Below are positions 53,242 to 61,712 of a stretch of DNA of 64,000 nucleotides, one piece after another. The notes beneath the pieces were generated by a model, which was given only the letters and a program-made list of their open reading frames with translations, did no database searches and was not told the DNA's origin. Source of the stretch: Methylovirgula sp. 4M-Z18 (GTDB taxonomy: Bacteria > Pseudomonadota > Alphaproteobacteria > Rhizobiales > Beijerinckiaceae); assembly GCF_037890675.1 (NCBI RefSeq), contig NZ_CP149574.1:1116001-1180000 (forward strand), in the 5' to 3' direction. The translations under genes were made by a program, and so were the position numbers. Position 1 is the stretch's first letter. Each line of letters opens with the position of its first letter.

Positions 53242-53628
53242 TCAAAACCCGAATTTCAAGCCGCCTTGCACCTGGGTGCCGCTCGTATCGCCCTTATAGA
53301 ACCAAGGATTGTACGACCCCGCGGCAGAATTGCCGCCGCTGCCGGTATCGGCTTTCCATTTCATGCCTAGGGCAATCGGATTTTCGTCGGTTTTCTGTCG
53401 CGAGGCCAAAGGCAGGGCGGCGGGGCTTTGCGTCTTGTTCGCCGCCTTGCTCGCGACGGCCGGCTTCTTCGCTTTTTTGACGGTGGCCGCAGGTTTTGCC
53501 GCGGTCGCTTCGCCAGGACTGCGCAAGGACGGCGGCACCACCAAATCGCTCTCCTGCGCTTTTGCAAGCGCAGGAGCAAACATCAAGAGACTTGTTACAA
53601 AGATCAACGCGGGACGAAATTGCTTCAT
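53242..53628 (-). CDS. Small exported protein of unknown function
   Basis: A 128-residue protein with a signal peptide (MKQFRPALIFVTSLLMFAPA, cleavage after AKA) followed by a Lys/Ala-rich stretch (TVKKAKKPAVASKAANKTQS) and a C-terminal beta-like end (GDTSGTQVQGGLKFGF) that resembles a short outer-membrane strand. The ATG at 53628 overlaps the stop of the ParB-like gene (ATGA). The frame is open further but the signal peptide fixes the start. No family recognised. Confidence 0.7.
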   Translation of the reverse strand: MKQFRPALIFVTSLLMFAPALAKAQESDLVVPPSLRSPGEATAAKPAATVKKAKKPAVASKAANKTQSPAALPLASRQKTDENPIALGMKWKADTGSGGNSAAGSYNPWFYKGDTSGTQVQGGLKFGF

Positions 53629-54248
53629 GGCCGCTCCACTGGACCACACCATCCTGGCAAAAAGTTGCTGTCTTCGCCTTTTGCCAGGGCCAGCGCTGCT
53701 TCCAGCGCGGCATTGAAATCTTTTTGCACGTCCTTGCGTTTGATCCGGCGGCGCAGAAAATCCGCCCACAGGAACTCGCTGAACGGCGTCGTGTCCTTAG
53801 CATAGCCCCCCATCAGGCGCAATTCGCCGGCAAGGCTGCGGAACGGGTCGTCCTCCATGTCCGCAATCGATTTCGGCAGGTCGTCGTAGGCGCGGCGCCG
53901 CCCTTTGGCGTCAAACGGATGCATCCAGCCGCGATTGTCGAGGAAAATCCAGAAGGCGTCCTGCTCCAACTTGCGCAAATCGGCCACCACCGTGGTCGCG
54001 ATGTTCTCTTCGCCCTCTTCAAGCAGTGCCCGGCACAGATGGTGATGGTCGATCACATAATATTCCGCTTTCGGGCCCCAGATGACCGGAATGAGATGGG
54101 TGCCGAGAAAGTCGGCCTTCTTCTCCTCCTTACGCTTGCGCCAATTCCTCTGCTTGGCTTTCACTTCGCGCATGCCGACCGTGATCTGAGTCGGGCGCAA
54201 GGCCTCGATGGCAACGGGTTGAATGTGTGGTTCGCGGGACAATCTCAT
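53625..54248 (-). CDS. ParB-like protein (ParBc_2 / ParB-Srx fold)
   Basis: A 207-residue protein of the ParB-like family PF08857 type, with QPVAIEALRPTQITVGMREV and IDHHHLCRALLEEGE matching the ParB/sulfiredoxin fold. It lacks the helix-turn-helix and C-terminal dimer region of true ParB, so it is not the chromosome partition protein. Some members bind or hydrolyse nucleotides. It overlaps the small exported protein gene by four bases, an unusual partner. Confidence 0.78.
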   Translation of the reverse strand: MRLSREPHIQPVAIEALRPTQITVGMREVKAKQRNWRKRKEEKKADFLGTHLIPVIWGPKAEYYVIDHHHLCRALLEEGEENIATTVVADLRKLEQDAFWIFLDNRGWMHPFDAKGRRRAYDDLPKSIADMEDDPFRSLAGELRLMGGYAKDTTPFSEFLWADFLRRRIKRKDVQKDFNAALEAALALAKGEDSNFLPGWCGPVERP

Positions 54249-54443
54249 GTCTATATCCTCTGATGTTATGGGTTGTTGCGAAAGGCCCCCGGAAAGACCG
54301 GATCCGCATGGGCGGCTTTCGCTGGCGAAAATCGATGTTCTGATCAGATCAGGAAAAGTATCGATCGGAGGCGTTCATATATTCGTCATAATTGCGAGAT
54401 CGGCAACCGTTTCATCTTCGCCATAGAAAAAAGTAAAGGCCGT

Positions 54444-56312
54444 CTAAATCGGGAATTGCCGGCCGATTTCGACCAGCTTGTCGTTGGGCAGGCGCAGATA
54501 ATCGCTCAAGCGGGCCGAATTGCGGCTCATGAAGGCGAAGGGCACGCGGATCCAGGCGGGCAGGCCTTTACCATCCTCGCGTGCGGTGATGCTGGTGCGG
54601 CCGATGTAATAGGTCACGTCGCCGGGATCGAGGGCGCAGCCTTGTTCCTTGCACAGCGGCAGAAGTTTGGGCAGGTCCGGCGTTTCGATGAAGCCGTAAT
54701 TCGCCTCGATGATCCAGACGTTGGGCGCTTCCTGCTGTACCGTGAAGCGTTTGCCGCTCGCGACGCGGGGCACCGGCAGAATGGACCAGCGCACGACGGC
54801 GACCCGTTCCTGCAGGGCATGGTTGAGTTCGACGTGCCAGCGCATCACGGCCGGCACGCCATTGCCCGTCATGGTCAGGAACACGGCGCTGCCCGGCACG
54901 CGCACGACATTGCCGGATTGCAGCTTTTGCTTGAACGTGTCGGCACTCTCGGTTGCGCTCTGCATGCAGGCATGGATCGCCGTCGACCCGCGGTGCCAGA
55001 TCCACATGGCGCCATACACGATGATCGCCATCAGCAGCGGGACGTAGCCGCCTTCCAGCACTTTTGCCATGTTGGCAACGAAGAAGCTCGTATCTACGAT
55101 CAGGAAGATCGCAGCAACCGCACCGGCCAGGGCGATGTTCCAGCCCCAGATCTCGCGCATGGCGATGAAGAGCAGCACCGAGGTCATCAGCATCGTCATC
55201 GATACGGCGATGCCATAGGCCGCCGCCAGATTGTCCGATTTGCCGAAGCCGACGGTCAGCCCCAGGGTTGCGAGCATCAACAGCCAGTTGACCGCGCCGA
55301 CATAGATTTGGCCATAGCCTTCCGCCGAGGTTTGCCGGATGTCGAAACGCGGCATCCAGCCGAGCTGAATGGCCTGGCGGGTCATCGAAAAGGCGCCGGT
55401 GATGATTGACTGGCTGGCGATGATGGTCGCGACCGTGGCGAGCGCGATCAGGGGCGTCAGCAGCGCCGGCGGACAGAGATGGTAGAAGATATTGGTCTCG
55501 GTTGGCTCGCCGTTGAGCACGATCGCGGCCTGGCCGAGGTAATTAATCACCAGGCTCGGGAAGACGATGCTGTTCCAGGCGAGGCGAATCGGCAGCGGCC
55601 CGAAATGCCCCATATCGGCATAAAGCGCCTCGGCGCCGGTCACGCACAGGAACACGCCGCCCAGCACCAGGAAACCGGCGAGGCCGCCCGACAGCAGAAA
55701 TTTAAGGCCGTAGACCGGATTGATCGCCCAGAGGACCTCCGGATATTGCGCGATGCCGTAAACGCCCATGATCGCCATGACGACGAACCAGAACAGCATG
55801 ATCGGTCCGAAGGTGCGCCCGATCCTGGCGGTGCCCATGGGCTGCACGACGAAGAGGGCAATCAGGATCGCGACCGCGCCGAACAGAACGTAGGGTGTCA
55901 GAGACGGGGTGATCTGCTCGACGCCTTCGAGCGCCGAGAGAACCGAGATTGCCGGCGTGATGGCGCCGTCGCCATAGATCAGCGCCGCGCCGAACAATCC
56001 GGCCGCCACGATGACCGGGCGATTCTGCTTCTTGACGCCGAGCAGCGACATCAGCGCGAGAATGCCGCCTTCGCCGTCATTGTCGACGCGCATGGCGAAA
56101 TTCACGTATTTGATCGTCGTGATGATGAACAAGGTCCATAGGATCAGCGACGCGGAGCCCATGATGGTCGCGGCCTCCGGCTTGGCGCCGGTCAGATCGA
56201 GAACCGTCTTGAACGTGTAGAGGGGGCTGGTGCCAATATCGCCGAAGACGACGCCGAGGGCGGCAAGACTTAAGGCCGGCAATGCGCCTTTGGGGGAACC
56301 GGATTCAGACAA
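54444..56312 (-). CDS. kup: Potassium uptake protein Kup
   Basis: A 622-residue K+ transporter with about 12 helices and a soluble C-terminal domain. The family start SLAALGVVFGDIGTSPLYTFKTV and the later segments GEGGILALMSLLG, YGDGAITPAISVLSALEG and GALFYADMGHFG-like LYADMGHFGPLPIRLAW are clear. I chose a TTG at 56312: GAGG lies 5 bases upstream and the product then begins SESGSPKGALPALSLAAL as in relatives. An upstream TTG at 56333 has no ribosome-binding site. Confidence 0.93.
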   Translation of the reverse strand: MSESGSPKGALPALSLAALGVVFGDIGTSPLYTFKTVLDLTGAKPEAATIMGSASLILWTLFIITTIKYVNFAMRVDNDGEGGILALMSLLGVKKQNRPVIVAAGLFGAALIYGDGAITPAISVLSALEGVEQITPSLTPYVLFGAVAILIALFVVQPMGTARIGRTFGPIMLFWFVVMAIMGVYGIAQYPEVLWAINPVYGLKFLLSGGLAGFLVLGGVFLCVTGAEALYADMGHFGPLPIRLAWNSIVFPSLVINYLGQAAIVLNGEPTETNIFYHLCPPALLTPLIALATVATIIASQSIITGAFSMTRQAIQLGWMPRFDIRQTSAEGYGQIYVGAVNWLLMLATLGLTVGFGKSDNLAAAYGIAVSMTMLMTSVLLFIAMREIWGWNIALAGAVAAIFLIVDTSFFVANMAKVLEGGYVPLLMAIIVYGAMWIWHRGSTAIHACMQSATESADTFKQKLQSGNVVRVPGSAVFLTMTGNGVPAVMRWHVELNHALQERVAVVRWSILPVPRVASGKRFTVQQEAPNVWIIEANYGFIETPDLPKLLPLCKEQGCALDPGDVTYYIGRTSITAREDGKGLPAWIRVPFAFMSRNSARLSDYLRLPNDKLVEIGRQFPI

Positions 56313-56444
56313 TGAAACCTCGCTTGGGTGCAATCGCTAACATTATTTAAGACGAATAATATGAACCTTATCTGTCCAGGATCACCCGGTCCACATTGCC
56401 ATCAAGTCCCGGCGCCTGTCGCAGGTCGGCCCAAATGCGAGCGC

Positions 56445-56474
56445 AAAAAAAACCGAGGCGCAAACGCGCCTCGG
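56445..56474 (-). terminator. Rho-independent terminator of the NRAMP-like gene
   Basis: On the minus strand CCGAGGCGC and GCGCCTCGG (56453-56461 and 56466-56474) form a nine-pair stem followed by eight U residues (56445-56452). It lies about 30 bases after the transporter stop. Confidence 0.9.
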
Positions 56475-56502
56475 TCATTGTCGATTGGGATGCGAGCCCG
56501 CC

Positions 56503-58152
56503 TCAAGCGCCGCTGATGGCGAGGACGACGATCCGCACCAGCACCAATCCGGCAGCAATCACGAGATAAGCACGCAGCGTGATCATCCAGATACGGCTCT
56601 TATTTGACATGTTCATGGCAGGCAGCTTGTGCAGCGGCGGCATGCGCCACGTGTCGCGCGCACCGGCCGGGAAGGCATCTTGCGTGTCGGCCGAGGCGCT
56701 TTTGAAGGCGCCGCTGACCAGGGCGACGACAATTGCGAGCACCGAACCGACACCGAGAATCCAGCAAATCACGGTCGCATCGGTCTGGTCCGGGAACAGG
56801 ACCGAGGCGGTGAGGATGACCGACATCAGCACGAGCGCCGCGATCACGCCGCCGGTGAAGAGGTTCATGCCCCGCCTGTTGACCCACGGGCCGAGCACCG
56901 GCTTGTCGTTGCACAGCAGCAGCAGGAACACGGTTGCGCTTGGCAGCAGCACGCCGGCAAGGGCCTGCACCGCGTTGGTCAACTGGCCGAGCGGCACACC
57001 GGGTGTGACGACGAGCGCGGCGCCGACGGCGAGGATGCCGCAATAGACCGCATAAAAGGCCTTCATCTCGGTCGGCTTGCGATGCAGCGAGTGATTGACC
57101 GAGAACACGTCACCGATCGCATAGGCGGTGGACAGCGACACCGCGCAGGCACCGATGACCGCCGCGTCGATGAGCGCGATCGCGAACAGGACGCCCGGCA
57201 GATGGCCGACATATTTGTCGATGCCGGCGGCAACCGCGCCCGCGTCGGTGAAATTGCCGGCTTCCGGCTGTCCTGCAAAGGTCGCGGCTGCGAAGGCGAT
57301 CATCGCCACGGCGCCGACGATCACGACGGCGATGCCGATCCACAGATCGATGCGGCCGTATCGGATGAAGCGCGGGGTGATGCGCTTGTCGATCACATAG
57401 GACTGCTGGAAGAACAATTGCCAGGGCGCGATTGTCGTGCCGACGATGCTGATGATCAAGAGAATGACATCGCTCAGCTTGCCGCCTTCCGGTAGCACTG
57501 GCAGTTGCGGCACAACGAGATCATGGGTCATCTGGCCGAGATCCGGATGGACCATGAAGAAGATCGGCACGAGCAGCAGGCTGCCGAGGCACAGGAACAG
57601 CGCGAACCGTTCGAAGCGGCGGAAGCTGCCGGTGCCGGCCGAGATCATGATCACGGCAGCAGAAATCGCGACGCCGACGATCTTGTTGAAGCCGAGATAA
57701 TCGAGCGCCAGCGAGATGCCGATGAATTCGGTGACGATGGTCAGTGCGTTCAACAGGAACAGGTCGATGACGCTGAAGGCGCCCCAGAATTTGCCGAAAC
57801 GCTCCAAGATCAGGCGCGCATGGCCGACGCCGGTCACGGCGCCGAGCCGCAGCACCATTTCCTGGTTCACGTAAAGCACCGGGATCAGCAGCAGCAAGGT
57901 CCATAGCAGCGAGGTGCCGTAGTTCTGGCCGGCCTGCGAATAGGTCGAAAAGGCGCCGGCGTCATTGTCGCCGACCATGACGATGAGGCCGGGGCCGACA
58001 ATCGCCAGAAGCGTCAGCAGACGGTGCCGCAAATTGGCCCGCGGGCCGATATCATCTTTGTGGATCGTGCCCAATGCGCCTTGGATATGGCCGATATGGG
58101 CTTGGTCGAGCACGGCGCCAGCCGTGGTGTTGGGGTCGATACGCAAGGTCAT
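56503..58152 (-). CDS. NRAMP-like divalent metal transporter with divergent metal-site motifs
   Basis: A 549-residue membrane protein of the NRAMP fold with about 11 helices and a hydrophilic N-terminus of 45 residues. The first-helix metal motif, usually DPGN, reads GDNDAGAFSTYSQAG. The sixth-helix site, usually A-M-x-P-H, reads SIVGTTIAPWQLFFQQS, so the metal-binding Met is absent. These changes resemble NRAMP-related proteins proposed to carry Mg2+ or other hard ions rather than Mn2+. The ATG follows AGGAG, which is hidden in a hairpin. Two small ORFs precede it in the same transcript. Confidence 0.88.
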   Translation of the reverse strand: MTLRIDPNTTAGAVLDQAHIGHIQGALGTIHKDDIGPRANLRHRLLTLLAIVGPGLIVMVGDNDAGAFSTYSQAGQNYGTSLLWTLLLLIPVLYVNQEMVLRLGAVTGVGHARLILERFGKFWGAFSVIDLFLLNALTIVTEFIGISLALDYLGFNKIVGVAISAAVIMISAGTGSFRRFERFALFLCLGSLLLVPIFFMVHPDLGQMTHDLVVPQLPVLPEGGKLSDVILLIISIVGTTIAPWQLFFQQSYVIDKRITPRFIRYGRIDLWIGIAVVIVGAVAMIAFAAATFAGQPEAGNFTDAGAVAAGIDKYVGHLPGVLFAIALIDAAVIGACAVSLSTAYAIGDVFSVNHSLHRKPTEMKAFYAVYCGILAVGAALVVTPGVPLGQLTNAVQALAGVLLPSATVFLLLLCNDKPVLGPWVNRRGMNLFTGGVIAALVLMSVILTASVLFPDQTDATVICWILGVGSVLAIVVALVSGAFKSASADTQDAFPAGARDTWRMPPLHKLPAMNMSNKSRIWMITLRAYLVIAAGLVLVRIVVLAISGA

Positions 58153-58183
58153 TGCTCATCTCCTGGGCCGGCGGAGCTGAGCA
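58153..58183 (-). promoter_or_regulatory. Hairpin sequestering the ribosome-binding site of the NRAMP-like gene
   Basis: On the transcript strand TGCTCAGCTCC pairs with GGAGATGAGCA (one mismatch), burying the AGGAG ribosome-binding site directly before the start codon. A nearly identical structure occurs before the first small ORF at 58450-58492. Confidence 0.7.
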
Positions 58184-58190
58184 CGCTGCC

Positions 58191-58316
58191 TTAAAGCGTG
58201 ATCTCAAACCGCGTTACCGCACGGCAAATAATAAAAAACAAGGGTTTCGCTTCAGATTTACCGCCCACCGGAGAACCGAAGATCGATCCGGCAGGCCACT
58301 TCGGGTCCTCTTCCAT
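58191..58316 (-). CDS. Small ORF 2 in the NRAMP leader (41 aa)
   Basis: Starts MEEDPKWPAGSIFGSPVGGK one base after the stop of small ORF 1, with GAGGATGG just upstream as ribosome-binding site. The C-terminal half is more hydrophobic (LFFIICRAVTRFEITL). It ends 38 bases before the transporter start, just before the second hairpin. It may be a regulatory leader peptide. No family is recognised. Confidence 0.45.
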   Translation of the reverse strand: MEEDPKWPAGSIFGSPVGGKSEAKPLFFIICRAVTRFEITL

Positions 58317-58317
58317 G

Positions 58318-58449
58318 TCAGCCATCCTCTTGATTTTCGCGCGCACGCGGCCGCTCCGCAGCCTGCGATGGGGTTGCGAGCACTAAAACGCCGTACAGGC
58401 CCGCCTGAGGGCGCGCCCATTGAACAATGAGGGTTTTGAGCTTTTTCAT
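58318..58449 (-). CDS. Small ORF 1 in the NRAMP leader (43 aa)
   Basis: Begins MKKLKTLIVQWARPQAGLYG with a perfect AAGGAG ribosome-binding site; a hydrophobic centre (LYGVLVLATPSQAA) and a charged tail (RPRARENQEDG) follow, giving it the look of a small membrane or exported peptide. A longer frame at 58214-58456 overlaps in another phase but lacks this ribosome-binding site. The gene is the first of a chain small ORF 1, small ORF 2, transporter. Confidence 0.55.
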   Translation of the reverse strand: MKKLKTLIVQWARPQAGLYGVLVLATPSQAAERPRARENQEDG

Positions 58450-58514
58450 CGCTCATCTCCTTAATGGCCCATCGAGGGCCGGAGCATGAGCGCTTTACGA
58501 GCCGTCTCGGCTCT
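58450..58514 (-). promoter_or_regulatory. Structured leader upstream of small ORF 1
   Basis: The transcript strand reads CGCTCATGCTCC, an inner hairpin GGCCC/GGGCC, then AAGGAGATGAGCG, which pairs with the first arm (58450-58492) and hides the ribosome-binding site. A second short hairpin, GAGCCGAGACGGCTC, lies at 58499-58514. A TTGACA-like box at 58698-58703 could be part of the promoter. Confidence 0.6.
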
Positions 58515-58760
58515 TAAGGGCAACTCACACGGACGAGGCCGCGGACGGGACTATGTTGAGTGACGAATCTCGCGCCGACTTGGCAGCGGTCGAATCGTCG
58601 AAGCTGGTACTGCCCATGTGTCTTTCATAGGATTGAAGCGTCCGAACGGGCGCTTCCCGATCGAACATGATTAGGCCATGAACCCGTTCGGTTGATCTGT
58701 CAACTTAAAAATGTCGGGCCGCGATGCCACATTTGCGCCACGTGTCGGACCTGGCGCGGC

Positions 58761-61712
58761 TCACCACGTATAACGCACCGCAAGCCCTGCATGGATCGTG
58801 TTGCCGATCGGTTGCGGGCCGAGTGTGCCGTCGGCGAAGGCGTCGATGATCACGCCCTTGCGGATGCGGTAACCGATCCGCAAACCGTATTCCGCCCAGG
58901 TATGTTCGCCGATATGGCCGTTGAACGTGCCCACATTCAGCACATCGGCGCTCAGGCCCGAATGGGAGCCGAAGGAGCGCACCGCGCCGAAATTGACCTG
59001 GGTTTCGACGACCGATGCGAACAGATGGGTCCATTGGCCGCCGAGTTTGACAAGATTCATCCGATCGGTGCCGGAGTTCAGCAGGGCCGGCGCATTGTTC
59101 GCGTCCGGCACGAAGGCTTCCGCCGCATGGCCCACGGGCTGCCACAGATGCGCGACCTCCGTGGAGACGGACGCCTCGTCGATCGGCGTGATGCGCCAGA
59201 CCCAGCCGAGTTTGCCGAAGACCGAATAGTCGCTCGTCGTGGCATGGCTGCGGCCCTGCATGGGGCCAAAATAGGACTGGTAATCGCGCTTGTAACTGAC
59301 GTCGCTGTTGGGCGCGGCGAAGATGCCGGCTTCGGCGAAGGGTCGCGAGCGGCCCCATTCGGTGAGGTCGTAGCGCAGCGCGGCGGCGAGGAGCGGTGCG
59401 CTGGTGACGCGCACGCCGCCGCTTTCATAGGAGCCGAAGGCGGCGCCGCCGATGATGCTGAGATCGTTGGTCAGCATCTTGCGGCCGTGGATGCCCCCGG
59501 CAAAGGAGCCGACGGCGCCGAAGGCGCTGATGCAATCGTTGCAATTGATCTGCTCGTTGAAGCCATCGAGGATCAGCGACAACACGCGGTTCGTGACCAT
59601 TTGGCCCTGCCGGTTACCGGCAAGATGGTCGACCGAGGTTTGCGCCTGCTGGTCCGTCACGACCTGGGCAAAGCGCAGGAACACGTCGTTCGGATCATAG
59701 GTCACGATCGGCACGAGGCCGGGCAGGGGCGTCACGCTCGTGGTACCGAACGTCCCGTTCACGCCGCGGTTCGCGGTCAACAGCGTATATTCCGTTGCCG
59801 GATTATAGGTGCCGTTGAGCGCGGTGACCTGCAGCGCCGCGCCGGTGATCGTGGCCGTGCCGTTTACCGCCAAGAGGCTCACGGCATTCGGGCTCAGATT
59901 GGTGAGCAGTGTGGAGCCGGGTGCGAGCGTGGCCGTGCCGTTCGCGGTCAGCGTGCCATAGGGGTTGGCGGCGTTGCCGGGCGCGACCGTCGCTCCGCTT
60001 TGCGCCAAGAGGCTGCCGGTCACACCCGTGCCGGTCAGGCTTGCGCCGGAGGCAATCGTGGTCAAGGCCGAAGCCGCGATGGAGCCGTCCACCTCCAGTG
60101 CGCCCTGATCTACATTGGTGTCGCCGGTATAGGTGTTGTCCGCCGTCAAAACCAGCGTGCCGCCGCCGGTCTTGCCCAATGTGTCGGCGCCGGAAATGAC
60201 GCCGGCCAGGGTGATCGTGCCCGCGCCGGTATCGATGGTCGGGTCGGAGAAACTGCTGCCGACAAGGAGGACATTGTTGTTCAGCGTATAGCCGGAGCCG
60301 AGGAACTGCAGCGTCGTGCCGGGGCTCATGTCGAGCGTGCTCGTGCCCAGCGCCGTCGCGCCGCCGACGGCCAAGGTGCCGGCCTCGATCCAGGTCTTGC
60401 CCGAATAGCTGTTGTTGCCGGTGAGGGTAAGGGTTCCGCTGCCGGCCTGGACGAGGCTGAGCGCTGCCGCGCCGTCGCGGATCGTACCGCTGAAGGTCGA
60501 CGACGCGCCGCCGGCGCCGACCGTCAGGCGCGCGGCCGTGTTGCAATTCACTGTGCCGCCGCCTTGCGCGGCGCTGTAGCTGCTGCCGTTGAGGCTGCAA
60601 TTGGTGAGCGTGCCGCTGCCCGACAGCGACGCGATGCTTTGCGAAAAGCCGCCAAGGTCGAGCGTGCCAGCGCTATTCACGGTGAATGCGCTGTTCGGAC
60701 TGAACGCGTTGGCGGCGCCGGCTGCGAGCGTGCCGCCATTCACCGCGGTTGCGCCGGAATAGGAATTGGTACCGGTGAGCACGACAGCGCCCGGACCGTT
60801 TTGTGTCAGCGACCCGGTCCCGCTGATCGGCTGGGTCACTTGCGTGACATTGGCCGAAGGCTCGTTAAGCGCAAAGTTGCCGTTGTCGATAATGGCGGTC
60901 GAGTTCCGTAGCAGACCTTGGCTCGTGCCGTCGCCCAGCTGCAGCGTGCCGGATGTGATGGTCGTCGTGCCGTGATAATTGTTGTTGCCGCTCAGCGCCA
61001 ACGTGCCGGTGCCGGTTTTGACGAGGCTGAGCGCAAAGGCGCCGCCTTCGATAATTCGGCCCGAAAAATCCGTTGACTGATTGTTGTTGCCGATGGTGAG
61101 CGTCGAGTTGGTGGTGGGCCGCCCCGGGAATAGGCCGTCAACATCGAGACTGACAGGTGAGCCCTGGGTCACGACGCCGGAACCGCCTAAGCCGCCGATC
61201 GATTGATCGGCATCGCCGAGGTTCAACGTGCCGTTCACATTATAGGTGCTGTTGGGACTCAGAATATTGGCGAAATTGGCATAAAGCGTGCCGCCGGAAA
61301 TCTGTGTGGTCCCGGAATAGGTTGTTGTGCCCGTGGTTTCGAAAACGAGCGCGCCGCCCCCGACCGTCAAAGCACCTGCGCCACTCAGAGTGGCAAGGTT
61401 CATGTCGATATTCGTGCTCGACGTCGAGGCGACGGTGGGCGCTTGAATGGGAAAGCTATTGTTGAGGCAGATCGTATCGGCGAATCGAGTGTTGGCTGTT
61501 GTGATCGCACTGTTGAGCGAAGCCTCGTCAGATGCGATCAGGGAGAAGGATGTTGGGCTGCATCCCGTCTGCGCTTTCGCTCCCGGTGCGAACATCAGTA
61601 TGCCGAGAGCGGCGAACGCTCCGCACCAGAACCGGCGCGCATTGCGCCTTCCGCATGTCCCTGATTGCGCGCCCATGGCGTGTTGATCTGTCATCATCTC
61701 CACCCCGCTCAT
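58761..61712 (-). CDS. Autotransporter (type V) with PATR repeats and beta-barrel domain
   Basis: A 983-residue outer-membrane autotransporter. The N-terminus carries an extended signal region (FWCGAFAALGILMFAPGAKA). The passenger holds at least five autotransporter-associated repeats of the form GTLTLTGNNSYSG...GTLAVGG spread over roughly residues 100-560. The last 270 residues form the barrel and end in AVRYTW with a terminal aromatic, as needed for outer-membrane insertion. The ATG at 61712 overlaps the FecR gene stop (ATGA). No protease or adhesin active site was noticed. Confidence 0.92.
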   Translation of the reverse strand: MSGVEMMTDQHAMGAQSGTCGRRNARRFWCGAFAALGILMFAPGAKAQTGCSPTSFSLIASDEASLNSAITTANTRFADTICLNNSFPIQAPTVASTSSTNIDMNLATLSGAGALTVGGGALVFETTGTTTYSGTTQISGGTLYANFANILSPNSTYNVNGTLNLGDADQSIGGLGGSGVVTQGSPVSLDVDGLFPGRPTTNSTLTIGNNNQSTDFSGRIIEGGAFALSLVKTGTGTLALSGNNNYHGTTTITSGTLQLGDGTSQGLLRNSTAIIDNGNFALNEPSANVTQVTQPISGTGSLTQNGPGAVVLTGTNSYSGATAVNGGTLAAGAANAFSPNSAFTVNSAGTLDLGGFSQSIASLSGSGTLTNCSLNGSSYSAAQGGGTVNCNTAARLTVGAGGASSTFSGTIRDGAAALSLVQAGSGTLTLTGNNSYSGKTWIEAGTLAVGGATALGTSTLDMSPGTTLQFLGSGYTLNNNVLLVGSSFSDPTIDTGAGTITLAGVISGADTLGKTGGGTLVLTADNTYTGDTNVDQGALEVDGSIAASALTTIASGASLTGTGVTGSLLAQSGATVAPGNAANPYGTLTANGTATLAPGSTLLTNLSPNAVSLLAVNGTATITGAALQVTALNGTYNPATEYTLLTANRGVNGTFGTTSVTPLPGLVPIVTYDPNDVFLRFAQVVTDQQAQTSVDHLAGNRQGQMVTNRVLSLILDGFNEQINCNDCISAFGAVGSFAGGIHGRKMLTNDLSIIGGAAFGSYESGGVRVTSAPLLAAALRYDLTEWGRSRPFAEAGIFAAPNSDVSYKRDYQSYFGPMQGRSHATTSDYSVFGKLGWVWRITPIDEASVSTEVAHLWQPVGHAAEAFVPDANNAPALLNSGTDRMNLVKLGGQWTHLFASVVETQVNFGAVRSFGSHSGLSADVLNVGTFNGHIGEHTWAEYGLRIGYRIRKGVIIDAFADGTLGPQPIGNTIHAGLAVRYTW

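Noticed and set aside
58214-58456. 80-codon frame in the NRAMP leader
   Set aside because: The phase with the perfect AAGGAG ribosome-binding site is the 43-codon frame at 58318-58449; this one lacks such a site.
58692-60911. 739-codon plus-strand frame opposite the autotransporter
   Set aside because: Shadow of the repetitive autotransporter passenger; composition is Arg/Gly/Ala-rich without domains.
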